From positions 9,404,777 through 9,468,776 of the forward strand of contig OX328106.1 in assembly GCA_946811185.2 (NCBI GenBank): DNA of 64,000 bases, given 5' to 3'. The position numbers and the translations under genes were made by a program. Numbering within the stretch: the first letter of the stretch is position 1; every line of letters starts with the position of its first letter. This document shows positions 46,925-60,651 of this stretch, in pieces. The notes beneath the pieces are model-generated. The model was not told the DNA's origin, ran no database searches, and was given only the letters and a program-made list of their open reading frames with translations. This DNA comes from Hippopus hippopus. Its lineage: Eukaryota; Mollusca; Bivalvia; Cardiida; Cardiidae.

Positions 46925-47633
46925 CAATGAGCCTCTGACCTCAAAGAATAGTGAGTCTCTGACCTCAAAGACACTCAGATTAAGAATTGTGATAGTGAGT
47001 CTCTGAACTCAAAGACACTCAGATAGAGTAGTGATAGGGAACCTCTGAGCTGAAAGACACTCAGATTAACAAAAGTGATAGTGAGCCTCTGACCTCATAG
47101 ACACTCAGATTAAGAATAGTGAGCCTCTGACCTCAAAAACACTCAGAATAAGAATAGTGAGCCTCTGACCTCAAAGACACTCAAATTAAGAATAATGAGC
47201 CTCTGACCTCAAAGAAACACAGATAAAGAATAGTGATAGTGAACCTCTAAGCTGAAAGACACTCAGATTAACAAAAGTGATAGTGAGCCTCTGACCTCAT
47301 AGACACTCAGATTAAGAATAGTGAGCCTCTGACCTCAAAAACACTCAGAATAAGAATAATGAGCCTCTGACCTCAAAGACACTCAGATAAAGAATAGTGA
47401 TAGTGAACCTCTGAGCTGAAAGACACTCAGATTAACAAAAGTGATAGTGAGCCTCTGACCTCATAGACACTCAGATTAAGAATAGTGAGCCTCTGACCTC
47501 AAAAACACTCAGAATAAGAATAGTGAGCCTCTGACCTCAAAGACACTCAAATTAAGAATAGTGAAGCTCTGACCTCAAAGACACTCAGATTAGGAATTGT
47601 GATAGTGAACCACTGAACTCAAAGACACTCATA
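46925..47633. repeat. 38-bp minisatellite (U7)
   Basis: Same monomer number and order as U0. Confidence 0.92.
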
Positions 47634-48870
47634 CTACATCGAGTTCGAGGCAATTAATTGAAAGGCCTATTACAACATAAAAGCCAAACCTAGCGACAAT
47701 GAGTCGGGTGGCGCCCGATGAAACCCCTGCCCATGAGCAGCTAATATGTTTAAAAACTGGGGGACTAGGTGCCAGGCGTAAATCATTACGAGAGTTCAAA
47801 ATTAAATTTTGAAAGCACTATTTTATTTTCTGCAATAAAATATAGACCCTTAAACAGACGATGTTTGCCGAAAGCATTCTATATATACATTAAAAACACC
47901 GTTCTTAGTTATGGATTGTTCGCTTGTAGCTCGTCTCAATCTGCACCGATTGATCTGATCCTTATGTTAGTTTATAGAAGACATCCTGGGCTTCATTGCA
48001 GGCACCTCAATTTTTTTTTTTTCTGCTATAAATTGTGACGTCGTAATAGAAGATGTTCCTCTGAGGAATCAAGAGTTTTTTAAAGAAAAACTTAGAAATT
48101 TAAGGACTACCGGACTGTAGAACAGCTCATGCTGCGCTGGTCGAGCCGATCTTGGGTCATATTAAAGAGCTCCTTCGGGTCTACATGTTGGTTTCATCTG
48201 TTGAATTCTTACGATACATGCAGACGCGAATACGGACGATGTTTGTGTAAAGAAATCAGGGAAATAACAAAATCTTCTGGAAATCGCCATAGATGAATTG
48301 CAGCTCATCTTACTTGCGGTTGCAATTATTTTAAGAATTAGCCAATGTTATCCAAACTTATAGCCCACAGTGTGCCCTTTATTTTGAGACTAAAATTGGC
48401 TCAATCAGTGAAGTCTGAGATGAGCTACAGGCTGTTAATCCGTAAAAGTTCTATAATTTTTCTTTGAAATACAGGAATTCGTCTAGAAACATCGTCTTTT
48501 ATGGCGTCTGTATTTATTGTAGAAACATAAAGACAGTGTGTAACTTGTAGCCATGAATGTCCCCTTTTAAATAAGACCATGATCGACTAAGTGGGTGCAG
48601 ATTGTGATGAGCTACAATAGAGCAATCAATAACAAATAAAAGCTTTTTTACCGCGTAAGAAGAAATCTGGAAAATTATTGATTTTCTTTGTAATATCTCC
48701 GGTCCTCCTTGACAGAAATATACCGTGTTTGGTATCGTTGGAAAGCATTTTTAATCCTCTATAACCCGCAACATAAATGAATTGTAAGAGCTGCTTTATA
48801 ACGAAAATCTCGACGTCATTACAGACTGTGAAGTATACATTACCAAAGAAATTGTGCTACTGATGGTTTT

Positions 48871-49385
48871 TATTCTCTTTCTTCATGCATTGTCTGTCCG
48901 TAAATCACTTTGATTGCTCACCTCAAATAGAGGACTCGCTGACCTCATGTACTGGCCATGGCTAATTAGGGTTAGGGTTGGGTAAAGGCTTATGTTTAAG
49001 GATAGGGTTAGGTTTTAGGCTTAGGTTTACAATCATAGTGCGACAGGGTCACTGAGATCAGTTGGGAGAATCCGACTTTTGAACACTATCTACAATCTAT
49101 TAAGTTCACGGAGCGGACAGGGTCCCAAAAAGTCTCGGTGTTCCTAGACTCAATGATGAGTTTCCCTCAGATTGGTTTCAAAGATTATGGTGGGGGGAAT
49201 TTTTATCTCAGGTTACTGTTAAGATATTCTCTTTCTTCATGCATTGTTTATCTGTATATCACTTTGATTCCTCTCCCCAAATAGAGGACTCGCTGACCTT
49301 ATGTACTAACCATGGTTAATTAAGGTTAGCTTAGGGCTTATGGTTAGGGTTAGGTTTCGGGTTTAGGGTTAGGGTTAGGGTTTAG
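48871..49385. repeat. Paired telomere-like blocks (U7)
   Basis: Same as U0. Confidence 0.85.
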
Positions 49386-49881
49386 GCTTAAAACGATGTA
49401 TGAGACACTTGAGATGAGACAAAATGAATATGATTGGCTGCCGAAGTCACGTGTCAGAAAAACTTTACCTCTACCCTGTCCCTGTCCTTTGCCCTTACCC
49501 TAATCTTCAAGATGCGTTGGTGACATGTGCAAAATATTAGTGGGCAAACCCACGTGGCCATTTAGTCGCCATTTTGTAAAACTGTGGAATATTTCAAGAA
49601 AATAATACGATAATGGAATGCTTTGACTGATAATCGTGTTTTTTTTTTTTTTTTTTTTTTCATGTTTGAGACATAGTTACTGTTCAGTTGTTCATTTTGG
49701 AAATAGGACTTGAAGGTGAGAAGTATTTTTCTTCTTTTATTTAAACTTTTCCTCTTCTGTTTGTGCAATGACTACATATTTACAGCACCGACCTAAGCAT
49801 CCGGCATAGTTGATGTTGTAATAGCCTAGGTAATTATCAATCTTTAAATGTTTCCACACCATTGATTTAGTCATTGTCACT

Positions 49882-50845
49882 ACCACTTCCCCTGCTCCGT
49901 GCTCTTTCCCTGACAATTCCCCTGTCCCTTCCCTCCCCCATCCCATTCCATGCCCCTTCTCCTGTCTCTACCTTTGCTCCTCCCCTTCCCCTTCCCCTGT
50001 CCCATTCCTTCCCCTTCACTCGCCTTCCCCAAGTGTTCCCCTGCCTTCCACCGCCTTCCATAAGTGTTCCACTGCCTTCCCCCGCCTTCCCCAAGTCACT
50101 TTATTTTATTTTATTTCATTTTTTTTTTTTTTTTGCGCCTTTCCCTGCCTTCCCCAAGTGTTCCCCTGCCTTTCCCTTTCTTCCCCAAGCAAATGTTTGC
50201 CTTCCCCCGCCTACCCCGAGTGTTACCCTGCCTTCCCCGCCTTCTCCAAGTCATTTGTTGCCTTCCTCCGCCTTCCCCAAGTGTTCCTCTGCCTTGTTCC
50301 GCTTTCCCCAAGTCATTTCTTGACTTCCCCGCCCTCCCAAAGTCAACTATTGCCTCCCCCTTCTTCCCCAAGTGTTCCCCTGCCTTCCCCTATTCCACTT
50401 TTGCCTTCCCCAAGTGGAAAAATTCCCCCGTCCTTTCCCCTGTCCCTGACCTGTCGCTGTCTTTTTCCCTTCCCCTGTAACTGTGTCTTCCTTTGCCCCT
50501 GACCCTGTCTCTTCCTCTTCCCCTTCCCCTGACCTTGTCTCTTCCCTTACCTCTGACCCTGTCCCTTCCCTTGCACCTTGACCCTGTCCCTTTCCCTGGC
50601 CCTGCCAATTGTTCTGCATTGTTCTCCTGCCTTCTGCAAAGCTTAACAAATTGGTTGTTTTTAATTTCTCTACCACCAAAATGTTCACATGCCTTTTTTT
50701 TAACTTTTCCAATCATTCCTCTGTCTCAACAAGCTGCTCTTGTTTTTTCCTTGCCTACTCTCGCATTCTTTAACTTTCCCAATGCCTTATCCATATGTTC
50801 CTCTATTTTCTCTTGCATTCCCGAAACATCATCAACTTTCCCGTG
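49882..50845. repeat. Pyrimidine-rich repeats (U7)
   Basis: GCGCC and CCTTG alleles, with a poly-T one base shorter than U6. Confidence 0.87.
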
Positions 50846-50878
50846 TGTACCTAAGCAATAGTATATATATTTCAGAAG

Positions 50879-51406
50879 ATGGCCTCTGAAAACGACAGTG
50901 ATGAGGAAGAGTTCTTGTTGACTGACACAGCTTTAGAAAATGCTGAAAATTTTAAAGCTGCCTGGAATGGAGACGTAGGTTTCCTTAAGCGAGACAAGTA
51001 TATAGTAGTGAGAGGATCAACAATTGGTAAAGACGAGGATTGCGGTATTAATTTAATGCCTGATATTGACGGAATTAGTATTTTGTGGAAGGACATTGGA
51101 AAGGGATTGGAAATAAGTTACACGCATCTAAACTTGTCACCTAGATATAGTTATGAATTAAAGCCCATTTATTCAGTTGTTAAGAAACATTTGAAACTGA
51201 CAGATTATGACGATATTGGTATAGCTAATTTGAAATACAGTGTTGGGTATCAAGTGATGTATAGTGAAGGTTGGGACACATGGCTCATGTTTCTGCCAAA
51301 GCAAAAGCGGAATAGTCCAGACTACACGAGGTTGCTTTGCAACATGACAGAACGCAATATTGAAATTATTCGAGTAGAATTCCAGAATGGACTGAAAGAA
51401 TTATAG
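50879..51406 (+). CDS. ORF1 (U8)
   Basis: Intact 175-codon copy, protein unchanged. Confidence 0.5.
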   Translation: MASENDSDEEEFLLTDTALENAENFKAAWNGDVGFLKRDKYIVVRGSTIGKDEDCGINLMPDIDGISILWKDIGKGLEISYTHLNLSPRYSYELKPIYSVVKKHLKLTDYDDIGIANLKYSVGYQVMYSEGWDTWLMFLPKQKRNSPDYTRLLCNMTERNIEIIRVEFQNGLKEL

Positions 51407-52734
51407 AAGACAGGAATTGCAACAGACACCTTGGCCAAGAATAATCTTGACAATCTGTTATGAATGTTCGTGTTACCAGGAGACCGGGGTGTCGTACTGA
51501 ATGTTCTTCAAAGAAGTATCGAACATGCAGACTTATACAATCCCGCCTTTGAAGCGAAGATGTTTACGTTTAGACTTGGGGAAAAGTGCAGATCTGTTTT
51601 GTCATCCAGAGATTTATTGAATATTTGTCTTTATCCACAGAATGTGCGTTTCCTACAGATGTATTCCGACATGCCACATCGTCGTCCTCGTACGGTGGTC
51701 CATCCGGTATTCAGGATCCGTGATTGTTGTAGACGGTATTTATCGTGAAATGAATAGACAAATTAAAAGCAGACGCTACACAATACATAAGCGAAGTACG
51801 GAACAATTTTAATCAGATGAGAGCAGGGGTGTGCCGTTTGGAGTTCGTAGTTTGCTTACCCGATTGTCTTTGTTGTGTTGAAGGCAAAGAACTAATAAAC
51901 CAAAGCAATGTTTATGCATTGTTACAAGAGCACGCAATGCTAGCACGTTTTGATAACTCGGGAAACGTTGTTGGTTGTATCAGAGAAGTTGGTCTCTACC
52001 TTTGCGATAGACTTATGGATATATATAGAACAGCCCATTTTGCAATCAGTCAAGGACTTATTCGGTGAATTTAGGAATTGGACTTTCGTCCCCCTCTCGC
52101 TCATTAACAGATCAAAATGGTTTTCTTTGTTTGGAGGATAGTTCATCGTGCTGTCTTAATGAAACTTCATCTCCTCCATTGAGTATCTACACACAGAATG
52201 TGACAGTGCAAGGACAAATTAAGAGATTGTTTGGGCCATACAACTACATCAATTCTAGTCAGGTCGTGTCCGGAGGGCGCAATAATCATGTGTCTTCTAG
52301 AGGATTTGTATTCGACCGGAAATGTGTTTTTGCGTTTTCCCGACTTTTTGTTGTCGATGAAGAAAGCTTCTGGAAATCAAAATTAAAGAATTGTTGGAGG
52401 AATAAATTCGAAGGACCTTGATGGAAAGATTGTTGGTTGCAAGAAATACAAGTGGCCAATAGTATTTGGATGTATAAAGAGCATGTTAAAAGGAGACACG
52501 AAAAGGCTAGTGACCATGTGCATCGAAGGAATACGTTCTTCTGATCTTGGATTTTTCCCTGCAGTTCGATTCTTTGATCAAAATAGGAATTGGAGTTATA
52601 CCTATGGAGTGTGGGTTTTGATGGACGGAGAATCTGGTCAAGGGACATTCGAGAACGAGGCGAACAGCCTTCATGGATTGCTATTGCTGGAGTTAGAACG
52701 ATAGAAGATATGTCACACGAGCCACTATCAAAAT
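51407..52734 (+). pseudogene. Broken coding block (U8)
   Basis: Pieces at 51464-51748, 51817-52068, 52065-52421 and 52483-52704. The Leu allele (TTATTGA near 51615) puts a stop in the overlapping +1 frame, as in U1. Private Pro to Arg change at 51947. Confidence 0.4.
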
Positions 52735-53370
52735 ATGGTGTTTCCATGGCTTAAAGATGTACTTGAGAAGATAGCAGAGAAGAAACTGGGCCAGAATGAG
52801 AAGGTGTTAGTACTAACCTTTGTCAGTAGTGTAGCTTTGATTATGAATGGGAAATATGTAGACTACAATAACATCAGTAGGTTGGAACCAAAGCTACCCA
52901 TTACACAGTTCACACTTCGATTGCTTGAGGTCCAGTGTAAGTTTAGACTTGGTAATGTGAATACCATTCGACTGCTAAAGTTGCACCCATCAATTCCCCA
53001 CAAACTGACACAGGTCGAGAAGAACAAAAGACAGAAGGTGGACCAAGAAACTGTTCAACAAAGGGAAAGTACCCGGGAAATGATCAGAGACGATAACGAA
53101 CTGGTAGGACTAGAAACGATAGCCGAAGAAACAGAAAATGTGGGTAATTCAAAGATAGGAAAGAGCAGACATGTACCCACTAATGCATGTATAATCAAAT
53201 CAGCCTGGAGTGAAGGCGAAGTGGAAATATTGAAAGAAGTAATGGGTCAAAAGAAAGGAGGTAGAGTTGAGAGGTACATTTTGTATCAGAATATGTGTCA
53301 GGAAAAGGGTATACCCGATACGTCGGAAAAGGCTTTTATTGTCAAGATGAACAGATTTGAAAAACAATAG
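52735..53370 (+). CDS. ORF F (U8), Ile182 variant
   Basis: Intact, with the same three linked substitutions (53263 and 53279-53280). Confidence 0.5.
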   Translation: MVFPWLKDVLEKIAEKKLGQNEKVLVLTFVSSVALIMNGKYVDYNNISRLEPKLPITQFTLRLLEVQCKFRLGNVNTIRLLKLHPSIPHKLTQVEKNKRQKVDQETVQQRESTREMIRDDNELVGLETIAEETENVGNSKIGKSRHVPTNACIIKSAWSEGEVEILKEVMGQKKGGRVERYILYQNMCQEKGIPDTSEKAFIVKMNRFEKQ

Positions 53371-53433
53371 AAGTAATCGTACTGAATTAATGATTTAATA
53401 GAATTTGCGTTGAGGTACTGAAAAGAGTAGAAA

Positions 53434-54142
53434 CAATGAGCCTCTGACCTCAAAGAATAGTGAGTCTCTGACCTCAAAGACACTCAGATTAAGAATTGTG
53501 ATAGTGAGTCTCTGAACTCAAAGACACTCAGATAGAGTAGTGATAGGGAACCTCTGAGCTGAAAGACACTCAGATTAACAAAAGTGATAGTGAGCCTCTG
53601 ACCTCATAGACACTCAGATTAAGAATAGTGAGCCTCTGACCTCAAAAACACTCAGAATAAGAATAGTGAGCCTCTGACCTCAAAGACACTCAAATTAAGA
53701 ATAATGAGCCTCTGACCTCAAAGAAACACAGATAAAGAATAGTGATAGTGAACCTCTAAGCTGAAAGACACTCAGATTAACAAAAGTGATAGTGAGCCTC
53801 TGACCTCATAGACACTCAGATTAAGAATAGTGAGCCTCTGACCTCAAAAACACTCAGAATAAGAATAATGAGCCTCTGACCTCAAAGACACTCAGATAAA
53901 GAATAGTGATAGTGAACCTCTGAGCTGAAAGACACTCAGATTAACAAAAGTGATAGTGAGCCTCTGACCTCATAGACACTCAGATTAAGAATAGTGAGCC
54001 TCTGACCTCAAAAACACTCAGAATAAGAATAGTGAGCCTCTGACCTCAAAGACACTCAAATTAAGAATAGTGAAGCTCTGACCTCAAAGACACTCAGATT
54101 AGGAATTGTGATAGTGAACCACTGAACTCAAAGACACTCATA
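53434..54142. repeat. 38-bp minisatellite (U8)
   Basis: Same monomer number and order as U0. Confidence 0.92.
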
Positions 54143-55378
54143 CTACATCGAGTTCGAGGCAATTAATTGAAAGGCCTATTACAACATAAAAGCCAAACCT
54201 AGCGACAATGAGTCGGGTGGCGCCCGATGAAACCCCTGCCCATGAGCAGCTAATATGTTTAAAAACTGGGGGACTAGGTGCCAGGCGTAAATCATTACGA
54301 GAGTTCAAAATTAAATTTTGAAAGCACTATTTTATTTTCTGCAATAAAATATAGACCCTTAAACAGACGATGTTTGCCGAAAGCATTCTATATATACATT
54401 AAAAACACCGTTCTTAGTTATGGATTGTTCGCTTGTAGCTCGTCTCAATCTGCACCGATTGATCTGATCCTTATGTTAGTTTATAGAAGACATCCTGGGC
54501 TTCATTGCAGGCACCTCAATTTTTTTTTTTCTGCTATAAATTGTGACGTCGTAATAGAAGATGTTCCTCTGAGGAATCAAGAGTTTTTTAAAGAAAAACT
54601 TAGAAATTTAAGGACTACCGGACTGTAGAACAGCTCATGCTGCGCTGGTCGAGCCGATCTTGGGTCATATTAAAGAGCTCCTTCGGGTCTACATGTTGGT
54701 TTCATCTGTTGAATTCTTACGATACATGCAGACGCGAATACGGACGATGTTTGTGTAAAGAAATCAGGGAAATAACAAAATCTTCTGGAAATCGCCATAG
54801 ATGAATTGCAGCTCATCTTACTTGCGGTTGCAATTATTTTAAGAATTAGCCAATGTTATCCAAACTTATAGCCCACAGTGTGCCCTTTATTTTGAGACTA
54901 AAATTGGCTCAATCAGTGAAGTCTGAGATGAGCTACATGCTGTTAATCCGTAAAAGTTCTATAATTTTTCTTTGAAATACAGGAATTCGTCTAGAAACAT
55001 CGTCTTTTATGGCGTCTGTATTTATTGTAGAAACATAAAGACAGTGTGTAACTTGTAGCCATGAATGTCCCCTTTTAAATAAGACCATGATCGACTAAGT
55101 GGGTGCAGATTGTGATGAGCTACAATAGAGCAATCAATAACAAATAAAAGCTTTTTTACCGCGTAAGAAGAAATCTGGAAAATTATTGATTTTCTTTGTA
55201 ATATCTCCGGTCCTCCTTGACAGAAATATACCGTGTTTGGTATCGTTGGAAAGCATTTTTAATCCTCTATAACCCGCAACATAAATGAATTGTAAGAGCT
55301 GCTTTATAACGAAAATCTCGACGTCATTACAGACTGTGAAGTATACATTACCAAAGAAATTGTGCTACTGATGGTTTT

Positions 55379-55893
55379 TATTCTCTTTCTTCATGCATTG
55401 TCTGTCCGTAAATCACTTTGATTGCTCACCTCAAATAGAGGACTCGCTGACCTCATGTACTGGCCATGGCTAATTAGGGTTAGGGTTGGGTAAAGGCTTA
55501 TGTTTAAGGATAGGGTTAGGTTTTAGGCTTAGGTTTACAATCATAGTGCGACAGGGTCACTGAGATCAGTTGGGAGAATCCGACTTTTGAACACTATCTA
55601 CAATCTATTAAGTTCACGGAGCGGACAGGGTCCCAAAAAGTCTCGGTGTTCCTAGACTCAATGATGAGTTTCCCTCAGATTGGTTTCAAAGATTATGGTG
55701 GGGGGAATTTTTATCTCAGGTTACTGTTAAGATATTCTCTTTCTTCATGCATTGTTTATCTGTATATCACTTTGATTCCTCTCCCCAAATAGAGGACTCG
55801 CTGACCTTATGTACTAACCATGGTTAATTAAGGTTAGCTTAGGGCTTATGGTTAGGGTTAGGTTTCGGGTTTAGGGTTAGGGTTAGGGTTTAG
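55379..55893. repeat. Paired telomere-like blocks (U8)
   Basis: Same as U0. Confidence 0.85.
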
Positions 55894-56388
55894 GCTTAAA
55901 ACGATGTATGAGACACTTGAGATGAGACAAAATGAATATGATTGGCTGCCGAAGTCACGTGTCAGAAAAACTTTACCTCTACCCTGTCCCTGTCCTTTGC
56001 CCTTACCCTAATCTTCAAGATGCGTTGGTGACATGTGCAAAATATTAGTGGGCAAACCCACGTGGCCATTTAGTCGCCATTTTGTAAAACTGTGGAATAT
56101 TTCAAGAAAATAATACGATAATGGAATGCTTTGACTGATAATCGTGTTTTTTTTTTTTTTTTTTTTTCATGTTTGAGACATAGTTACTGTTCAGTTGTTC
56201 ATTTTGGAAATAGGACTTGAAGGTGAGAAGTATTTTTCTTCTTTTATTTAAACTTTTCCTCTTCTGTTTGTGCAATGACTACATATTTACAGCACCGACC
56301 TAAGCATCCGGCATAGTTGATGTTGTAATAGCCTAGGTAATTATCAATCTTTAAATGTTTCCACACCATTGATTTAGTCATTGTCACT

Positions 56389-57354
56389 ACCACTTCCCCT
56401 GCTCCGTGCTCTTTCCCTGACAATTCCCCTGTCCCTTCCCTCCCCCATCCCATTCCATGCCCCTTCTCCTGTCTCTACCTTTGCTCCTCCCCTTCCCCTT
56501 CCCCTGTCCCATTCCTTCCCCTTCACTCGCCTTCCCCAAGTGTTCCCCTGCCTTCCACCGCCTTCCATAAGTGTTCCACTGCCTTCCCCCGCCTTCCCCA
56601 AGTCACTTTATTTTATTTTATTTCATTTTTTTTTTTTTTTTTTTTGCCTTTCCCTGCCTTCCCCAAGTGTTCCCCTGCCTTTCCCTTTCTTCCCCAAGCA
56701 AATGTTTGCCTTCCCCCGCCTACCCCGAGTGTTACCCTGCCTTCCCCGCCTTCTCCAAGTCATTTGTTGCCTTCCTCCGCCTTCCCCAAGTGTTCCTCTG
56801 CCTTGTTCCGCTTTCCCCAAGTCATTTCTTGACTTCCCCGCCCTCCCAAAGTCAACTATTGCCTCCCCCTTCTTCCCCAAGTGTTCCCCTGCCTTCCCCT
56901 ATTCCACTTTTGCCTTCCCCAAGTGGAAAAATTCCCCCGTCCTTTCCCCTGTCCCTGACCTGTCGCTGTCTTTTTCCCTTCCCCTGTAACTGTGTCTTCC
57001 TTTGCCCCTGACCCTGTCTCTTCCTCTTCCCCTTCCCCTGACCTTGTCTCTTCCCTTACCTCTGACCCTGTCCCTTCCCTTGCACCTTGACCCTGTCCCT
57101 TTCCCTGGCCCTGCCAATTGTTCTGCATTGTTCTCCTGCCTTCTGCAAAGCTTAACAAATTGGTTGTTTTTAATTTCTCTACCACCAAAATGTTCACATG
57201 CCTTTTTTTTAACTTTTCCAATCATTCCTCTGTCTCAACAAGCTGCTCTTGTTTTTTCCTTGCCTACTCTCGCATTCTTTAACTTTCCCAATGCCTTATC
57301 CATATGTTCCTCTATTTTCTCTTGCATTCCCGAAACATCATCAACTTTCCCGTG
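56389..57354. repeat. Pyrimidine-rich repeats (U8)
   Basis: Mixed: GCC (as U1-U4) but CCTTG (as U5-U7). Confidence 0.87.
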
Positions 57355-57387
57355 TGTACCTAAGCAATAGTATATATATTTCAGAAG

Positions 57388-57915
57388 ATGGCCTCTGAAA
57401 ACGACAGTGATGAGGAAGAGTTCTTGTTGACTGACACAGCTTTAGAAAATGCTGAAAATTTTAAAGCTGCCTGGAATGGAGACGTAGGTTTCCTTAAGCG
57501 AGACAAGTATATAGTAGTGAGAGGATCAACAATTGGTAAAGACGAGGATTGCGGTATTAATTTAATGCCTGATATTGACGGAATTAGTATTTTGTGGAAG
57601 GACATTGGAAAGGGATTGGAAATAAGTTACACGCATCTAAACTTGTCACCTAGATATAGTTATGAATTAAAGCCCATTTATTCAGTTGTTAAGAAACATT
57701 TGAAACTGACAGATTATGACGATATTGGTATAGCTAATTTGAAATACAGTGTTGGGTATCAAGTGATGTATAGTGAAGGTTGGGACACATGGCTCATGTT
57801 TCTGCCAAAGCAAAAGCGGAATAGTCCAGACTACACGAGGTTGCTTTGCAACATGACAGAACGCAATATTGAAATTATTCGAGTAGAATTCCAGAATGGA
57901 CTGAAAGAATTATAG
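57388..57915 (+). CDS. ORF1 (U9)
   Basis: Intact 175-codon copy, protein unchanged. Confidence 0.5.
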   Translation: MASENDSDEEEFLLTDTALENAENFKAAWNGDVGFLKRDKYIVVRGSTIGKDEDCGINLMPDIDGISILWKDIGKGLEISYTHLNLSPRYSYELKPIYSVVKKHLKLTDYDDIGIANLKYSVGYQVMYSEGWDTWLMFLPKQKRNSPDYTRLLCNMTERNIEIIRVEFQNGLKEL

Positions 57916-59243
57916 AAGACAGGAATTGCAACAGACACCTTGGCCAAGAATAATCTTGACAATCTGTTATGAATGTTCGTGTTACCAGGAGACCGGGGTG
58001 TCGTACTGAATGTTCTTCAAAGAAGTATCGAACATGCAGACTTATACAATCCCGCCTTTGAAGCGAAGATGTTTACGTTTAGACTTGGGGAAAAGTGCAG
58101 ATCTGTTTTGTCATCCAGAGATTTATCGAATATTTGTCTTTATCCACAGAATGTGCGTTTCCTACAGATGTATTCCGACATGCCACATCGTCGTCCTCGT
58201 ACGGTGGTCCATCCGGTATTCAGGATCCGTGATTGTTGTAGACGGTATTTATCGTGAAATGAATAGACAAATTAAAAGCAGACGCTACACAATACATAAG
58301 CGAAGTACGGAACAATTTTAATCAGATGAGAGCAGGGGTGTGCCGTTTGGAGTTCGTAGTTTGCTTACCCGATTGTCTTTGTTGTGTTGAAGGCAAAGAA
58401 CTAATAAACCAAAGCAATGTTTATGCATTGTTACAAGAGCACGCAATGCTAGCACCTTTTGATAACTCGGGAAACGTTGTTGGTTGTATCAGAGAAGTTG
58501 GTCTCTACCTTTGCGATAGACTTATGGATATATATAGAACAGCCCATTTTGCAATCAGTCAAGGACTTATTCGGTGAATTTAGGAATTGGACTTTCGTCC
58601 CCCTCTCGCTCATTAACAGATCAAAATGGTTTTCTTTGTTTGGAGGATAGTTCATCGTGCTGTCTTAATGAAACTTCATCTCCTCCATTGAGTATCTACA
58701 CACAGAATGTGACAGTGCAAGGACAAATTAAGAGATTGTTTGGGCCATACAACTACATCAATTCTAGTCAGGTCGTGTCCGGAGGGCGCAATAATCATGT
58801 GTCTTCTAGAGGATTTGTATTCGACCGGAAATGTGTTTTTGCGTTTTCCCGACTTTTTGTTGTCGATGAAGAAAGCTTCTGGAAATCAAAATTAAAGAAT
58901 TGTTGGAGGAATAAATTCGAAGGACCTTGATGGAAAGATTGTTGGTTGCAAGAAATACAAGTGGCCAATAGTATTTGGATGTATAAAGAGCATGTTAAAA
59001 GGAGACACGAAAAGGCTAGTGACCATGTGCATCGAAGGAATACGTTCTTCTGATCTTGGATTTTTCCCTGCAGTTCGATTCTTTGATCAAAATAGGAATT
59101 GGAGTTATACCTATGGAGTGTGGGTTTTGATGGACGGAGAATCTGGTCAAGGGACATTCGAGAACGAGGCGAACAGCCTTCATGGATTGCTATTGCTGGA
59201 GTTAGAACGATAGAAGATATGTCACACGAGCCACTATCAAAAT
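57916..59243 (+). pseudogene. Broken coding block (U9)
   Basis: Pieces at 57973-58257, 58010-58321, 58326-58577, 58574-58930 and 58992-59213. Ser and Thr alleles. Confidence 0.4.
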
Positions 59244-59879
59244 ATGGTGTTTCCATGGCTTAAAGATGTACTTGAGAAGATAGCAGAGAAGAAACTGGGC
59301 CAGAATGAGAAGGTGTTAGTACTAACCTTTGTCAGTAGTGTAGCTTTGATTATGAATGGGAAATATGTAGACTACAATAACATCAGTAGGTTGGAACCAA
59401 AGCTACCCATTACACAGTTCACACTTCGATTGCTTGAGGTCCAGTGTAAGTTTAGACTTGGTAATGTGAATACCATTCGACTGCTAAAGTTGCACCCATC
59501 AATTCCCCACAAACTGACACAGGTCGAGAAGAACAAAAGACAGAAGGTGGACCAAGAAACTGTTCAACAAAGGGAAAGTACCCGGGAAATGATCAGAGAC
59601 GATAACGAACTGGTAGGACTAGAAACGATAGCCGAAGAAACAGAAAATGTGGGTAATTCAAAGATAGGAAAGAGCAGACATGTACCCACTAATGCATGTA
59701 TAATCAAATCAGCCTGGAGTGAAGGCGAAGTGGAAATATTGAAAGAAGTAATGGGTCAAAAGAAAGGAGGTCGAGTTGAGAGGTACAGGTTGTATCAGAA
59801 TATGTGTCAGGAAAAGGGTATACCCGATACGTCGGAAAAGGCTTTTATTGTCAAGATGAACAGATTTGAAAAACAATAG
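59244..59879 (+). CDS. ORF F (U9)
   Basis: Intact, with Arg182 restored; protein as in U0. Confidence 0.5.
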   Translation: MVFPWLKDVLEKIAEKKLGQNEKVLVLTFVSSVALIMNGKYVDYNNISRLEPKLPITQFTLRLLEVQCKFRLGNVNTIRLLKLHPSIPHKLTQVEKNKRQKVDQETVQQRESTREMIRDDNELVGLETIAEETENVGNSKIGKSRHVPTNACIIKSAWSEGEVEILKEVMGQKKGGRVERYRLYQNMCQEKGIPDTSEKAFIVKMNRFEKQ

Positions 59880-59942
59880 AAGTAATCGTACTGAATTAAT
59901 GATTTAATAGAATTTGCGTTGAGGTACTGAAAAGAGTAGAAA

Positions 59943-60651
59943 CAATGAGCCTCTGACCTCAAAGAATAGTGAGTCTCTGACCTCAAAGACACTCAGATTA
60001 AGAATTGTGATAGTGAGTCTCTGAACTCAAAGACACTCAGATAGAGTAGTGATAGGGAACCTCTGAGCTGAAAGACACTCAGATTAACAAAAGTGATAGT
60101 GAGCCTCTGACCTCATAGACACTCAGATTAAGAATAGTGAGCCTCTGACCTCAAAAACACTCAGAATAAGAATAGTGAGCCTCTGACCTCAAAGACACTC
60201 AAATTAAGAATAATGAGCCTCTGACCTCAAAGAAACACAGATAAAGAATAGTGATAGTGAACCTCTAAGCTGAAAGACACTCAGATTAACAAAAGTGATA
60301 GTGAGCCTCTGACCTCATAGACACTCAGATTAAGAATAGTGAGCCTCTGACCTCAAAAACACTCAGAATAAGAATAATGAGCCTCTGACCTCAAAGACAC
60401 TCAGATAAAGAATAGTGATAGTGAACCTCTGAGCTGAAAGACACTCAGATTAACAAAAGTGATAGTGAGCCTCTGACCTCATAGACACTCAGATTAAGAA
60501 TAGTGAGCCTCTGACCTCAAAAACACTCAGAATAAGAATAGTGAGCCTCTGACCTCAAAGACACTCAAATTAAGAATAGTGAAGCTCTGACCTCAAAGAC
60601 ACTCAGATTAGGAATTGTGATAGTGAACCACTGAACTCAAAGACACTCATA
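59943..60651. repeat. 38-bp minisatellite (U9)
   Basis: Same monomer number and order as U0. Confidence 0.92.

Larger units (their letters stand above)
44370..50878 (+). repeat. Macrosatellite unit U7, complete, 6509 bp
   Basis: Appears the same as U6 in all coding alleles, including Ile182 in ORF F. The second and third poly-T tracts differ by about one base each, so total length is unchanged. First poly-T is 12. Confidence 0.97.
50879..57387 (+). repeat. Macrosatellite unit U8, complete, 6509 bp, chimeric
   Basis: Combines alleles of several units: Leu near 51617 (otherwise only U1), Ile182 in ORF F (as U6-U7), then GCC after the third poly-T (as U1-U4 and U9). Private changes: C to G at 51947 (Pro to Arg in the fragment 51817-52068) and G to T at 54938. 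First poly-T is 11, the shortest. Confidence 0.97.
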